Source: Sodiomyces alkalinus F11 (taxonomy: Eukaryota > Ascomycota > Sordariomycetes > Glomerellales > Plectosphaerellaceae). From it: a DNA stretch of 64,000 nucleotides. The stretch is taken from positions 2,385,170-2,449,169 of the forward strand of contig NW_021167081.1 in NCBI RefSeq assembly GCF_003711515.1, in the 5' to 3' direction. Below the pieces are notes generated by a model. It did not search any database, was not told where the DNA came from, and worked only from the letters and a program-made list of their open reading frames with translations. Made by a program: the position numbers and the translations under genes. This document shows positions 49,749 through 62,700 of the stretch, piece by piece (the stretch's first letter is position 1; each line of letters begins with the position of its first letter).

Positions 49749-50960
49749 ATGGAATATAAGCCGGTTATCTATAAAACCTATCACGATTAGAAGCTCTAGA
49801 GTAAGCACTATAAAGCTACGGCCGTTAATAATAAAGTCTAGGAATATCTACGCCCTAATAATCCTATTCCCCCACCTTAAAAGCCTATTTTGCCCTCCTA
49901 CGCTAGCGTCCCGTCTTCGCACGTAACCCTATAAGGAGAAGCTACGCCCTCGTAGTGGTTAGGTCTAGTACTTACTAGGCAGCGCGTCTACGATTCGGCG
50001 ATATAACGCTATAAGATATAGAGAGATAACTACACCGGGTATATTAAGGGTATTAGAGCTGTTTTAAGCTAATAGGCTAATACTATTAACGAAGGCCTTA
50101 AGCTACTACTCTATAGTCTAACGCCTAGAAAGGTGTTTAAAGCTATTCGACGCGATACTGCTCTCTATATAAACACCCGCCGCGTTAATACCTATAAAGA
50201 CTATAATACACACGTCCGCGTAGCGCTAACGACCCTAAAGAAGCTATAGGAGTGGTTATCTACATAGTAAGAGCTATTAGTACGCCTTAAAGAGGTCTAA
50301 TCGAGGCCTATAATATATATCTAGATAGTAGACTTCTTTAGAGGGATATGTTTAATGGCTGGTCGCGATGAGACTGAAGCCGAGGGACGCCTTTTACATA
50401 AGAAAGTACTACTCCCCGAATAACTTTATACCCTTGTTTAACGATATATTAAGCGTAGACTTAAAGGGTAAGGGAAACGCGGTAGCTACCGCGCTGTGGT
50501 ATTCCCTATACTATATACCTAAACCGAAAAGGGCGAAGATACCTTCGATACTACGGCTAAGCCCCGTAAGAAGGGCGGCAGTGGGATAAATAAAGCTAAG
50601 AATCGTACTACCGCGGTATCTATAGCTATACGTTCTATTACTTTAACAAACCGCTCTTTTTATTGAACACGTTAATCGACCTTCCAATACGGGGAAACCT
50701 ATCGAGTATACGCTACGCCGTATTACGATATTAACGCCTATTACTATATCTTTCCGGAGATAGCGTTCGACCGCTAAATACCCTATAGAAACACTAAGAT
50801 AACCGTTAACCGGATATTGAAATACGACCCCGTAATACGTGCGGAAGTAGAAGAACTACGCGCTATACAGAAGGTTAAATAGGATATAGGTCGGGACACC
50901 GTATAGCTTAAAAAGGCATGACTCGACTATAGTAGTATCCGTAGCGGCGTCCGGAACAGC
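49749..50960 (+). pseudogene. Copia-3 gag relic
   Basis: Begins ATGGAATATAAGCCGG (MEYKPV) at 49,749, an intact start. The gag domain is readable: RVYDSAI, GYIKGIRAVLS, LKLLLYSLTPRKVFKAIRRDTALY. A knuckle-like segment near 50,720-50,760 has its Cys residues changed to Tyr (YYDINAYYYIFPE), where gag of this group normally has a CCHC finger. The 73-codon open frame at 50,368-50,589 is not the gag frame. Confidence 0.75.
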
Positions 50961-52440
50961 GTTTCCTACGTAGCCAGCTTTATAGCAGGAACCGCTACTA
51001 CGAGTTACCCTCTTCGAGTATCTGCTATCTTGATTCCGGCGCCACTATTTATATTTTTAGCGATTTTTCCCGTTTTTCTGATTTTATACCCGCTATGCAG
51101 GGAGACTGCGTACTTACTGGTAGTTTATCCCTGCATATTGAAGGTTATAGTAATGTGACCGTGAGATTAAACGGACGAATAGGAGGCCTTGACTTTAGGC
51201 TCTTAAATGTCGTATACTACGAGGATTTTACCTATAATTTGATTTCTAACTAACGTCTATATCTTCGAGGATACTAGTTGGATAAAAAGCCACTAAGTAA
51301 CCGCCTTAGACGTGCCGATAGATCTATACTATAGTAGCTAAGTCACCACTTCGATTAAACCATAGTTAAATACATGCCCTTTAACTACTCTACAGCTGCT
51401 TTTCCACGCTTTTCTTCTTCTACCACCCGAAAAGGCGTCTATAAATCGACGATACGGTATATAAGTACTACGGAGGGTATTTTATAGTATCTACGGCTAG
51501 GACATACTCGCCCTAAACCGCTTAGGTACCTAGAAGAGCACACGCAGGGGGTTAAAATAAAGGGACTAATAACTATCGACTATAAGGCCTACGAGCTTAT
51601 AGAAATAAAGCGCTATATTAGAATGCACCCTCGTAACGCACCTGCTTCCGCAAGGACATAGTAGGCAATTATTTTCACCGATTTTAACCGAATATCCGAT
51701 AAGGACTAGCGGTTTATATTTTTCACCAACTATTCTAATAGTTTTACGGCCACCTACGTTATAAAGAGTACTATCGCAGTAGATATCCTTGTAATAATTA
51801 GGCAATTCCTTTCCTGGGTAGACCGTTAATTAAGTTATAAGGTACGCGTTCTCGAATTTAATAATAAGCTAACTTAATCCCACGATAGCACCTAATTCCT
51901 GCGTAATGAAGATATCCTTTTAGAGGTATTTACCGCTGATACTTAAGCGTAGAACGGGGGTACCGAACGCGCTACTACTATAGGTATTTCCAAGGGTTAT
52001 ACTATAGATATCCAAGTAAAACTACCACTGTTTATATAGTCTAAGGCTAGTCCCACGGCCGTATACGTCTATAACCGTATGCCACGAAGGCAGCTAAAGA
52101 ATTAGAAAACGCTATATAAGGTCCTTTTTAAAAGAAAGCCGATTTTTATTATACCTCCGAGCCTACGGCTATAAGGCGTACGCGATAACTAAGGACGCCT
52201 AAAAGGGTACTAATAAGCTATTAAATCGTGTCGCTCCTTATATCTATATTGGCTACCTTATCGGTTATAATTCCGCTAATATCTTCCGTATCTAGGTGCT
52301 AGGCCGTAGCCGTAACTATAACCTCGTTATTCGCACGCGCGATATGGATTTTAACGAACACGCCTCTTCTAACGGCGATATTAACGCCTTTAAGGATAAC
52401 CTCCGTTAATTAACCGAGAAATAACTAAAAGAATTAATTA
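50961..52440 (+). pseudogene. Copia-3 protease and integrase relic, RT missing
   Basis: DSGAT protease active site intact at 51,032-51,046, followed by IYIFSDF. It continues to VVYYEDFTYNLISN, a pre-integrase segment LGHTRPKPLRYLEEHT near 51,490, integrase core FTDFNRISDKD near 51,680, VYVYNRMPRRQLKN near 52,065, then DMDFNEH near 52,345. Similarity ends at about 52,440, before RT. This is the 5' half of a Copia polyprotein cut short. Confidence 0.83.
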
Positions 52441-53186
52441 GTTAGATTACTAGAAATATATACGTACATAGCTACATATGTAGTATACTCACATATAGAT
52501 AAGTCAGCAGATAGTACAGGTATATTAGATACCTCTACCACAGAGCTCAACGAGCTCACACCTTAGCTAGAGATCATCTTCACTCCTTCACATCTTCTAA
52601 TTATTCATATTTATCTATAACGCCATATTCGGCTTATAAATAGTACTAACTATTTATTACGACTATTTACTATACTATACCCTTCTCTGATTTTATATAT
52701 CTACTTTTCCGTATATTTTAGAGCGCTCAATAATATTATCTGATCTATCTTATCCTAGTAGATCCCCGGTATATACTCGTATCTTATATCCCTATAACCC
52801 TATAAATTCTTAACGCTAAGCTATAGAACTATAGCTATTAATAACCTCTTCCCGGTAGCTACGAAAGATATCCGATTTTACTCGAACGACTTAACGCCGT
52901 TAGACGCCGTTTAAACGCCGTCTAAAGCTCTTTATCTACGTAAATTAGTTCTCTACGTATTTACGAGCTAAAAGCGTTATTTACCCCTCTTTTCGTTAAC
53001 GTTATCCTGTTATTAACACTTAGCTATACGATAGTCACGCCTTTACTATAGAACCTTAACGTTAGCCGCTGCTCTTATCTAGCTGTAGTTTCCTTTTCCT
53101 TCGTTTATTATCCTGCAGCTATAGTCTAATATACCTGCTTTTTCTATTTCTCCTCCTACCCCTCCCCTACCTACGACTAGTCGGAG
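52441..53186. other. RIPed AT-rich DNA, possible LTR or leader of the next gag relic
   Basis: Contains short palindromes (TACATAGCTACATATGTA near 52,464; GAGCTCAACGAGCTC near 52,541) and a CT-rich run near 53,080-53,160. LTR-like in composition and in its position upstream of the gag-like frame at 53,187, but no second LTR is available to prove it. Confidence 0.35.
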
Positions 53187-54115
53187 ATAGACCCTTTATT
53201 ACCTATAAAGAAGGAGCTATTCTATACTCATAAGTTTATCTACGAATACCCTGACTAGGCATAGAAGTAGAATCTGCCTAACAGTAGTTTATCTATAATT
53301 ACATAGGAAGGCGCCCTCTTATAGCCGAGAGCTAAAGCCGAATATCAGTAAGCCTAAGTAACTATAAGATCTGCTAGACGCCGCGGCAGGAGTTAATTAG
53401 TTAATTATACTCTAACCTTTACTATAGCTTAGCTAACGGATTAGTAGTAGGTACGAGGAATATTAACCGCGGTTCTAAAATTTCTTAATATTACTAGGAG
53501 TAGACTATCTAGTAAAGCTATTTCCCGATAGACTAGCGAAATACCCCCTATTTTTCTTCCGCAGGAATCCGAAGTATAATAGATTCCTCCTTCCTAACCG
53601 ACTAAAGTCTTATAGTCGTCCTATTCCTAGTCACCTTAGCCAGAGCGAGGAGTAATATAAATCTCTCCTCTATAAACAGGTAAAGTGTTATAGTCCTCCT
53701 AGCCAGAGATTAAAGTACCGCTAATCCCTCCTTGATACCTAGTTAAGGTGCTATAGTCTTCTCGGACGGGGCCTATATCGGTATATAGGCGTTAGCATTC
53801 GAATTCTTTATATCGCTTCGCTCCTTACCCTTATCTTCTAGATTATAGAGGTTTTACTATTCACGGTCGTTATCGACTACTCTTTAATTCTACTCGTCTA
53901 TCCCCGATAAATTTAGTTAATAGTCCACGCTCGTAAATTTCTGCTAGATCATATCCTCGCGTTAAGTAGTTATAAGACTCTAATTCTATATAATCCTTCC
54001 CTCCTCCATATCGTTCTTATAAAACGTTTACTAATATTAATTCCGACCTTATTATTCTCCTGCAGAATTCTACAGATATAGATATTAATTCGACTTAGCC
54101 GGTATAGCCGACTTC
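53187..54115 (+). pseudogene. Gag-like relic with KVLQSS-type repeats
   Basis: Frame starting at ATA (former ATG) 53,187: IDPLLPIKKELFYTHKF, then a basic helical part. Three degenerate repeats encoding (K/T)VLQSS plus Pro-rich spacers follow (about 53,600-53,775), then a Ser/Tyr-rich tail. Retroelement gag is suggested by position and composition only. The element's pol is absent; LINE-2 begins to the right. Confidence 0.4.
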
Positions 54116-54376
54116 GGACAACTTACGTGGGGGGACCTACGTTTTACGCGTAAACGCCCGAAACCACTCAAAACCTATATCAATCGATAGCTCTTTTCAG
54201 GTTCTATATGCATAGCTATAGCCCTGTACCGCGGAGGCGCTAATTTAGGCGTATTTCGAGTGCGAAAATGCCTGGAAATAGGCATACGGCTCCCCCGTGT
54301 ACGGGGGAAAAGTCTGACGTGGCCCGTGCGCCTACGCTAATAAAGCAGGAGGCTTAGCCGCGCAGAGCCGTACCCC

Positions 54377-54660
54377 TGACCTGTCGCACGTTAAATAGCA
54401 CTTGGATGATTAACTTAGTAGAGCAGAAATCTCGTGTGTGTGTATTATCCTTAGTTATATCTGTGTAAGTCCTTTATGCCCTTAATTCAGGTGGTGAAGA
54501 CTCCGTTATAGGTACTATATTATTTGGATCCTATCCGGTCTTTTCTAGTATCCGCCCCTGTTATATCCTGATGCCCGAGGTCCGAAGCCCTTAGTTAGGG
54601 AGTGGACTCCCCCTGGATCCCCTATAGACCACGTCGTGGTCCTGCCCATGCGATATAACC
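54377..54660 (-). repeat. Copia-A solo LTR with target duplication
   Basis: The LTR occupies 54,382-54,655 (274 bp), inverted, from TGTCGCACG to GCGATA. It is flanked by TGACC (54,377-54,381) and TAACC (54,656-54,660), which differ by one RIP-type G-to-A change. No internal sequence remains, so the element was excised by recombination between its LTRs. Less mutated than the other LTRs: it keeps CA/TG and a GTGTGTGTG run. Confidence 0.92.
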
Positions 54661-54783
54661 TCCATCTAACCACAACGCCACGAACAATAACCCACTAGCC
54701 ATAACGCTAGCTATAATAACGCCCCTAACGCCCCTAACGCCCCCCGCCCTAAGGCCCCTATACCTATAGAGGGCCTAGGGAAG

Positions 54784-56270
54784 GTGGATATAGGTAATAC
54801 CTCTAATACAGAGGATTTAACCCTCGCTACGCCTCTAAATTCGAAAAGGCACCTTAGTCCTTCGACAACTATACCTAGACGATTTTCTAGGACCCGAATC
54901 GAATCCTGCTCGGACTCGGAAGTCGAAGGCGTTTTCGAAACGCCCTCTAGGGCCCCCCTTCCTCTAGCTGCCCCCTGCTGAAAAACCGAGCCTTTTAGGC
55001 TCTACATAGGCTAAAAGGGCGCCTAAAATAGCTAAAACCCCTGGGGAAACCTCGGCTACGCCCTAGAAGTCGACTAGTTCGGCTAGTAAGGTATAGGCTA
55101 AGAAACTACTCTAATAGGCCCTTTAGCTACTTTAATAGGCCTATACCCTCGACCCTGCCCCTTAGACTCAAGCCCTAATCGAAGGGCTTAAATCTACTAT
55201 TAACGGAACCCCGAGCCCCTAGCCTCTTATACTCGAATAGAAAGTCGACGAACTAGCTTAAGCAGTTCGTAGGCTTATAGAATAGCCTAAGCCTCTCTAT
55301 AGCGAGGCTGTTAAGGGGAAAAAAGGCCCTACGGTAACTCAGGCCCCTATTTTAGGGGCTTTAGCACCCTTAGGCCCTACCCCCGCGTCTACCCCCCCGG
55401 TCCCCCTCCAAACTAACCCTAAAAAGGTCCCTAAGGCTGTTCTTTAACCTACGGTAGGGGACTAGATCCCCAGGGAAGACTTTAACCCTCTCGAGCTCCG
55501 AAATAGGCTTAATAAGGCCTTAAAAACCCCTATAGTTACGGCTGTTAGCCTATTAACAAACGGGAACCTGGTTGTAACCCCAGGGCCGGAATATAGCGTT
55601 TAATAGCTCCTAGACTCGTAGAACCAGTGGTTTAAAGAGCTAAACCTCCCTCTCTAGCGACACTAGCCCATAGGCGACTAGTTTAAGCTTATTATTAAAT
55701 AGGTGCCTTCTAGAGCCTTTAGAGCTAGAGGTAGCGATACCCCTTTAACCGACCCTTCCGAGCCGCCGTAAAAGGCCCTAAACCGAAGCCTATAACAGGG
55801 CCTAGGTCTATAGGACCTAGCCACCGAAATCAGCACCTTTAACCCTATTAGGGTAATAGGGAAGCCTTAGTAGCTAGGGGCCCTAAACGCGTTTTATGGT
55901 ATAGTAGTTCTTTCTATGCCCTCCACGGAAGAATAGAAGTACTGTCTAAAATAGAGGCTTTATATAGTCGGCTAGCGGCAAAAGGTCTATAAATATAGGC
56001 CTATAACCCCTAGAACACAGTGTTCTAACTACTGGAAATTTGGATATACACGAGGGACCTATAAGGTCCTAGCTACCTGCCCTATCTACGCTATTAAAGG
56101 CCACGGCGAAGAATACCACTACTATAACGAGTATACAGAATACGGAGACTACGAATATAAGACCTATAAGTGCTATAACTATAAGGAAGAGCACTCCCCC
56201 TTTAGCAGAGACTACGTGGTCTTTTAAGCTATAACACCCTAAATTCTGTATATAAAGGGCCTTTTAGTTC
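54784..56270 (+). pseudogene. LINE-2 ORF1 (gag-like) relic
   Basis: Opens with MDIGNTSNTEDL (the first 65 codons are uninterrupted), followed by Pro/Ser/Thr-rich sequence. A conserved domain lies at about 55,500-55,970, then zinc knuckles near 56,020-56,210 with many Cys changed to Tyr (YNY.EEHSPF against YDCEGDHPLF in the 12-kb copy). It would bind LINE RNA. The reading ends with the same VVF/DVF segment as the other copy. Confidence 0.75.
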
Positions 56271-56639
56271 GAAAGATATCCGGTTTATTTAGTATAACGT
56301 CGATAAATAGGCCGTGGTGTGAAAGGCTATCCTAGAATAGGCGTTAGAAGCCTCGGCTAATATAGTCCTTATTCTGGAACTAGCCTACGTCTCGAAACCG
56401 GAAGGGTGGTTTCTTCGGAACCACCCTGCCTTCTATACCGTTATACCTATATCCTAGAAAACCTAGTTGTTCCCTATTAAGCCTAGGGTCCTTACTTATA
56501 TAAGAAAGGGCTCTAGTATTGATTTTTCACACCGCGATAATCTTCGAGACGATATAGACGCGTGGATTATAGAGGTTTACTATCTATAGACCTTTTATAT
56601 TCTACACGTTTATAATTAGATAGAATAGAACCCCGAAAC

Positions 56640-59600
56640 AATAGGCCGAGGGCGGCCCCCTAGCTCTACCTCTTCCACTTCTTCTTCTTCCTCTTCTTTC
56701 CCCTCCTTTTCAGGCCCTAGAAGCCGGCCCTAGACCGAGGACCGAGTGCTATATGGCCTATAGGTCCCTAAGCCTACCCTTATTATAGGGGACTTTAATA
56801 GAAACCACTAGTAGTGGAACGGAGCTGCTACTAACTAAGTTTCTATTAGGGCCTAGGCTTTAGTAGGCTAGTTAGATAGCCTTAGAGCCACCTATTTAGT
56901 AGATTCTAACAAGTTAACCTAAACGGGGGGATCTTTTTTAGGTCTAATCTTCGTTAAGAGTCGGTTATAGACCTAGCCCTTTACACGCCCGGCTTTAATC
57001 GTCTCCGCTTCGATAAGTAGGAGTATATCGAAAACACCACCTCTTTACACCGCCCTATTCTCCTTTCGGCTACTATTTTAGACTCTAAAGGTCCTATATA
57101 TAGGTCTCTCCCGCCAGCTTATAAATATAAGCTAGTAGATTAGAACTTATTTACTAATACCCTAAAGAGCCTAGAACCTAGCCTTAATCGGGACCTCTAA
57201 TAGGCTATTAACGCCTCGGACTAGGACTCTTTAGGTCGCTGCTTCTCGGACACTATTACCCTAGCGTTTTAGGCTATAGTGTCTAAGTTAAGGGTAGTAG
57301 AGCGTTCGAAACTGTGGTAGACTAAAGAGCTAAAGGCCCTACGAAAATCAGCTACCAGGGCTTTTAGGGTATTTAGAAAGACGTCTAAAAAGGGGGCCTC
57401 GGTTACATAGCTAGCGTCTTTAAAAACCTCCTAGAAAGAAACTCGGAATGCCTACTATAGGGCAGTAAAAACAGCGACAAACGACCACTAGGAGGCCTTC
57501 CTAGCCCACACCGAAGGCCCCGAAGTTTTCAAGGCCTATAACTATACGAAAATCGGCCTTAACGCGAAAATTCCACTGATTTAAACGCCTATAAAACAGA
57601 AGGCCTATACCTTCGAAGATAAATACAACGCCTTTACACCCTTTTTCCCTCCGCCACCAATGCCCCCAAAGCCCCTATATTTATAGGCCCTTCGGGGGGC
57701 CCTTCGGAGGGCCCAGGCCCCTCCTACCCTTCTACTAGTCCCTAGAGCCTAACTAGATTACGCAGTAAGGGCCTTAGAAGACCGTGGGAGTGGCCTAGCC
57801 TTTAGGCTGCCGAGCTATAACGCGCTATATTCGGTACTACTAAGGGGAAAGACCCAGGGCCTAATGGGATTAGTCTCAAGCCGATTCAGCGGGCCTATAT
57901 GGTTATCCCCGGGTTCTTCTTATAAGCCTATACAGCACTATTTAGAGCAGGCCACTACTCTACCTAGTAGAAAGAAGCCCTAGGGGTCGTTTTACCGAAG
58001 CCGAGAAAGAAGGACTATTGTAACCCTGAATTCCATAGGATTATAGCCCTTCTAAACTGCCTAGGTAAAGTCCTCGAAAGGGTTATAGCTACTAGGCTTA
58101 GCTTTATAGCTAATACCCGCGATAACCTTCTACACCCTAGCTAAATAGGGGGAAGATAATAACGCTCTACTATTGATATAGCCCTTCTCCTCCTCCACTA
58201 TATCGAAAAATAGCGTAAGTCACGCTAACATCCTATGATTTCTGCGCTATTTTTAGATATTAAAGGAGCCTTCGATTATATCGCCCGTCTCTAGCTACTT
58301 AGGAACCTTTAGGAACTCTAACTACCCTGGAACCTAGTGAAATAGGTAGCCTCCTTTACAGAAAACAGGCGAATCCAACTAGCCTTCGAGGGGCAGGTCC
58401 AGTAACCTACCCCCCTAAATATAGGGGTTCTATAAGGCTCCCCGGTTTCCCCGATCCTTTTCCTGATTTATATTAGGAAGGCTATAACGGGATCGGATTT
58501 TCAGAGTCTTTAATTATCCTATATCGACGATTTTCAGCTATCTATATCGTCTACGTCGACTAGGAAAAACTATCAAACCCTAGAAAAAGCCGTAGCCTCC
58601 CTTTTCGACGCAGTAAAGGTTAACTAAGTCCTCTTCGACCCTAAAAGAATAGAGCTTATTCACTTCTATCGAAGACACTCTAAAGAAGACACTCCGGTTA
58701 TTATAGGGGGGCACCTAGTTAACCCTGCGCTAGGTGTTATTAGGTGGCTAGGGGTCTGGTTAAATCCTAAGCTATCCTTTAAACCCTATATTAAAAAACG
58801 ACTAAATTCGGCTTTAGGGGCTCTAAACAGGCTATATAGACTAGCTAGCGCGTAAAGAGGCCTTTTCTTTAAGGCTTTACGGCAGCTATATATAGCCTAT
58901 ATAGCCTCCGTAGCTAATTTTAGCTCGTAGCTCTAGTAGGACCCTAAATCACTAAAAAAAGAACTTATAGACCGCCTAGAACGCCTATAGTACGGCGCTA
59001 TAGTCAGGGCACTAGGGGCTTTTAGGGGGGCCCCTTTACGGCCTCTAGAACTCGAAGCAGCAGTCCCCCTAGCGGCGGTTCGGTTAACTAGGTCTAATAG
59101 GCTTTATGTCTTTAGAACCTTAAAATTCCTACCAAACCACCCTATTAGATATTATCTCCTACTAAGCGAAAACCACGAAGGCCTTAACCGGCTATAGAAC
59201 CTTCTGCCTATTATATAGCTATTTAGGCTAGGCCTAGAAATAGCGGCTTTAATAGGTTAGTCTAGGGATATCGAGGGCCCTTCGGCTAGGTAGGAGGCCC
59301 CCTAGGCTTCGGAACCCTTAGCGGATCTAAGGCCCTTTTCCCTAAAGACCGGCCTCTTATAGCCACTAATCCTGGCCCTGATACCCTCGATTAGAAAACA
59401 GCCCACCTTAAAGCCCTCGCTAAAATACAATAAGGCCTAGGGGAATAGACGGCTAGTTTCTATACCGACGGCTCCCTAGGCCACCCTACTAGGCCCCCTA
59501 GTAGACTCTCGCAGGCTATAGCCGCTATAATACAGTGGTCTAATACCGGAAGGCCCTATAAAGCTATAGGCTTTAACCTAGGGGCCGCTACCGAAGTTAC

Positions 59601-60378
59601 AGACGCCGAATTATACGCTATTCTTCAGGCCCTTTACGCTACCCTAGAGCAGACGCCTAAGCCCTTAGAGTGCTATATTTTTAGTGATTCCTAGGCGGCT
59701 ATTCAGAAGCTTCAGCATATCTTATAGTCGGCTATAGAAGCTAAAGACCTTATTTCCCGCCTTAAATAACTAGGCACTTCGGTCTCTATATAGTGGTGCC
59801 CCTCGCACGTAGGGATAGAAGGGAACGAACTAGCGGATAAGGTGGCTAAAGGGGCGTTAAACCCGGAAAAAGCTACTAAATCCGTTAGCTTAGTTACCCT
59901 TAGCCACCTAAAACGCCGGGTACATAAAGCCCTTATTTAAGACCAAAAGACCCTTTAGACACACGAAGAAGAGGAGGAAAAAAAAGGTAAATCGGTTCGA
60001 TTAGGCTATCTATATAGGCGATTAGTTCACGATAACCTCCGTTTCTCCTAAAAACCACTACTAACATAAGGCCCTAGGTGGGTAAAGTCGGCTTTTCCGT
60101 AGTTAAAACCCGGCTTTAGTTACCTAAAAACCCACTAAAAAAGGGCCTAAAACTGCGTGGACGACCGCTATTCCTGTTCCGGCTCCCCTATACAGGATAT
60201 AGTATACCTTATTCTCTCCTGCCCTTTTTATAAAGAAGAACGAAAAGCCCTGCGGAAAGCCCTAGTAGGCCTACTGCTATCTCTGCCGCTATTATTCGGT
60301 ACTAAAAGAGGTATACAGGCCTTAGAGGCCTATCTTTTAGCTACTAAAATAGCCTTAGCGGAGTGGTATAGGGCGTAA
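56640..60378 (+). pseudogene. LINE-2 ORF2 relic: endonuclease, RT, RNase H, zinc knuckle
   Basis: Endonuclease GDFNRNH near 56,788. RT with a post-endonuclease segment, GVL.GSPVSPILFL near 58,427, and an intact YIDDF active site at 58,520-58,534. RNase H with YTDGSLG (59,461 onwards), DAELYAI near 59,605 and GIEGNELADK near 59,812, so the D-E-D-type residues are visible. The C-terminal 73 codons (60,157-60,378) are open: YSCSGSPIQDIVYLILSCPFYKEER, a terminal CCHC-type knuckle with two of its four ligands readable as Cys. Interrupted by many RIP stops. Confidence 0.88.
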
Positions 60379-60599
60379 ACCTCGGATCCTGCGGTCTAGT
60401 TATCTATTTTAGTTTTTTTTTACCTCTTTTACGGGATATTAGGCAGACTATTACGGAGGATTTCCTTTATTTATTACCGTTTCTTACTAAAACTAGCTTA
60501 TTATAGCCTTTAGCTTTAGGGCAAAGGGCGCCGCGCTATAGATTTAGGGCTGTATACGCGTAATAAAAAAAGAAAAAGAAAAGAAAGTATAGTAGTTAG

Positions 60600-62700
60600 T
60601 AGAGGAGTAGCGACGCTATATAGTATAGCAGAGATAGCAAAGATAGCGGGCTAACTAGCAGCGATAAGCTAAATAGCGATATCTCGTATAGTAATAATAG
60701 CAGCGCTAGTCGCCCTCGTAGACCTAGTATTAATAGTATTAATCTATTCTATAGACCTAGTATTAGTATAAGTAGATAATTCCGTAGACCTAAAATTAGT
60801 ATCTATAGACTATCCCGCAGCCTTAATATCCTTATTAGCCACCGGTGCTTTAGGTCCCTGCCCCTCTAGTTATACTAATAAACGACTAGTTCTAAGTGCT
60901 TTTCGGTACTCTTATTTCAGTCGTAAAGAACGGAAAGACTACTGGTAATAGTATAGGAGGTAACGGCCGATCCTCCTTTCGCTATAAGCTAACCCTTATC
61001 GGATATTTTAGCCCTCTAGCCTATCCCTTTAACCTATCTGCTATAGAGATAGTCTCTAGGGATAAGGTTATCTAGCACGACGTCGATCTTTTTATCGAGA
61101 AGCTTAAGCTATTTATATATACTCCTAAGCTAAGGGAGGAGTCTTATATTCATCTCGACGCACTTCTTTTCGCCGAAGCTAATACCTAGTAGGTTAGTAG
61201 TATTATAGCTACATAGCGGAACGAAGTTCGTCGTAGTCTTAATAATATATATGCTCTGCTCCGTAGACGTTCAAGGATTAAGCCCGAGATTATAGCTAAT
61301 AAGATAAGCGATATACGTTACATAGCCCGCGATATTCTAGATAATGAGCTATTTACAGAATAGGCTAACTAGGTGGCTCCTTATTATAGAGCCTCTGCTA
61401 CTATAGTTCCTACGAATATCGATTTATAGTAGGAAGTCTAGAACCGTCTTAACCCTTCCCTTGTTGAGATTTACCCTTAACCGGATTTAGATAAGTACCT
61501 GGATACTTTTATTCGCGCTATCGAAAATTAGATCACTAACCGTTAATAGTCTCTACGGTATTAGGTTCGGTATAGTATAATTCGCGTAGATATACTTAGC
61601 GGTCCCTCTACCGCTTTGGAGAATCGTGTTTTACCGGATAATAGACTCCTTACCTATATGGTAATAGACGGAGATACAGATTCTAATACCGCTAATTAGA
61701 GTTATTATAGTAGAGGCGGCTCTATAAACCGTTAGCTAATCGTTCTATAGATAATCGTTTTATAGATACCCGTTTCGGATCCGGCCAGGGTTAAGGGAAT
61801 TAGAATAACCGCGGTAATCGCGACTATAAAGGCCGTTAGTTTCGTAGAGGTGGCCGGTTTTATAGAGAGGAGCGATATCCCTATACTTATTATAAACGAT
61901 AAAAGGTTAAACTAGGATAATCGAATACTAGTACGTAGGTGGTTTATATTACTATAGATAATCCTTATAGACTACGAGACGAGGATAAGCTTCGTGTAAA
62001 GGGCTTTAAGTGTATCGATAAAGTCTTAAGCGAGGGAGAAGAGATATACTTTTATAAGACCGATAAGTTAGCTTCCGATAAAAGTAACGTTTATCATTTT
62101 TATTTTACAGGCTATATAGGCTATCTCCCTTTTAATACAGAGTCGTTTTGTATAGCTTATCCGACTTTAGAGCGTATAGCTGCGAGATTATGGACACGTG
62201 CTTATAAGTAACTCTTACCGAGATAGGCGAAGCCACCTATAAATCCCGAGACTAAACCGCCGATATATTAATATCGTAAATATACTGTATATTTCCCTAG
62301 TAACTCTTAGCTTTATCGGTATATCTATTCTAACACTTACACAGAGCTAAAGCCTAAGGGATAAAGTCCGTATCGGGTTAGCGACTAATAGCTACCCGTC
62401 TTCGTATTAGTATCTCTAGATCTATAGCCGCCGGTGCTATAGTTTATAAATCTATAGGTCGAGGAACTAGCTCGGCCAGGACCCTTATATCTATAGCCTA
62501 ATAAACTATTGGAAGAAGGCCTAATTATATCCCCGGAACCCGTGACCGAAGTTATAGATAGAGAGAAGCACTCCTTATCGGATATATAACTATAACGCCT
62601 ATTTAAGCCGGAGGCTCTTTATAGTTTTTATGCTTGTAGGCTAAATAACGTGGTTAACGCCTAGGCGTCTATCGCTAAAAGTATCGATTAGTATATATAC
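60600..62700 (+). pseudogene. Gypsy-like element: gag relic with C2H2-type finger
   Basis: Ser/Arg-rich start (about 60,700-60,860), gag region at 61,080-61,640 (DVDLFIEKLKLFIYTPKL), then an open stretch at 61,939-62,211 (YKTDKLASDKSNVYHFYFTG) in the same frame as the downstream protease. A zinc-finger-like segment, Y.YRKYTVYFPSNSQLYRYI, follows near 62,265; it has Tyr where C2H2 ligands are expected. No 5' LTR is visible because LINE-2 abuts. Assignment rests mainly on the protease and RT that follow. Confidence 0.7.

Larger units (their letters stand above)
54120..60590 (+). mobile_element. LINE-2, near full-length Tad-like non-LTR retrotransposon
   Basis: A 5' region at about 54,120-54,783 (interrupted by a Copia-A solo LTR), ORF1 from 54,784, ORF2 with endonuclease, RT, RNase H and terminal zinc knuckle to 60,378, and an A-rich 3' end (about 60,564-60,590). 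RNase H downstream of RT, and a C-terminal knuckle, fit the Tad/I group of fungal LINEs. RIPed, but several catalytic motifs survive. A partial second copy lies at 12,076-12,937. Confidence 0.88.
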
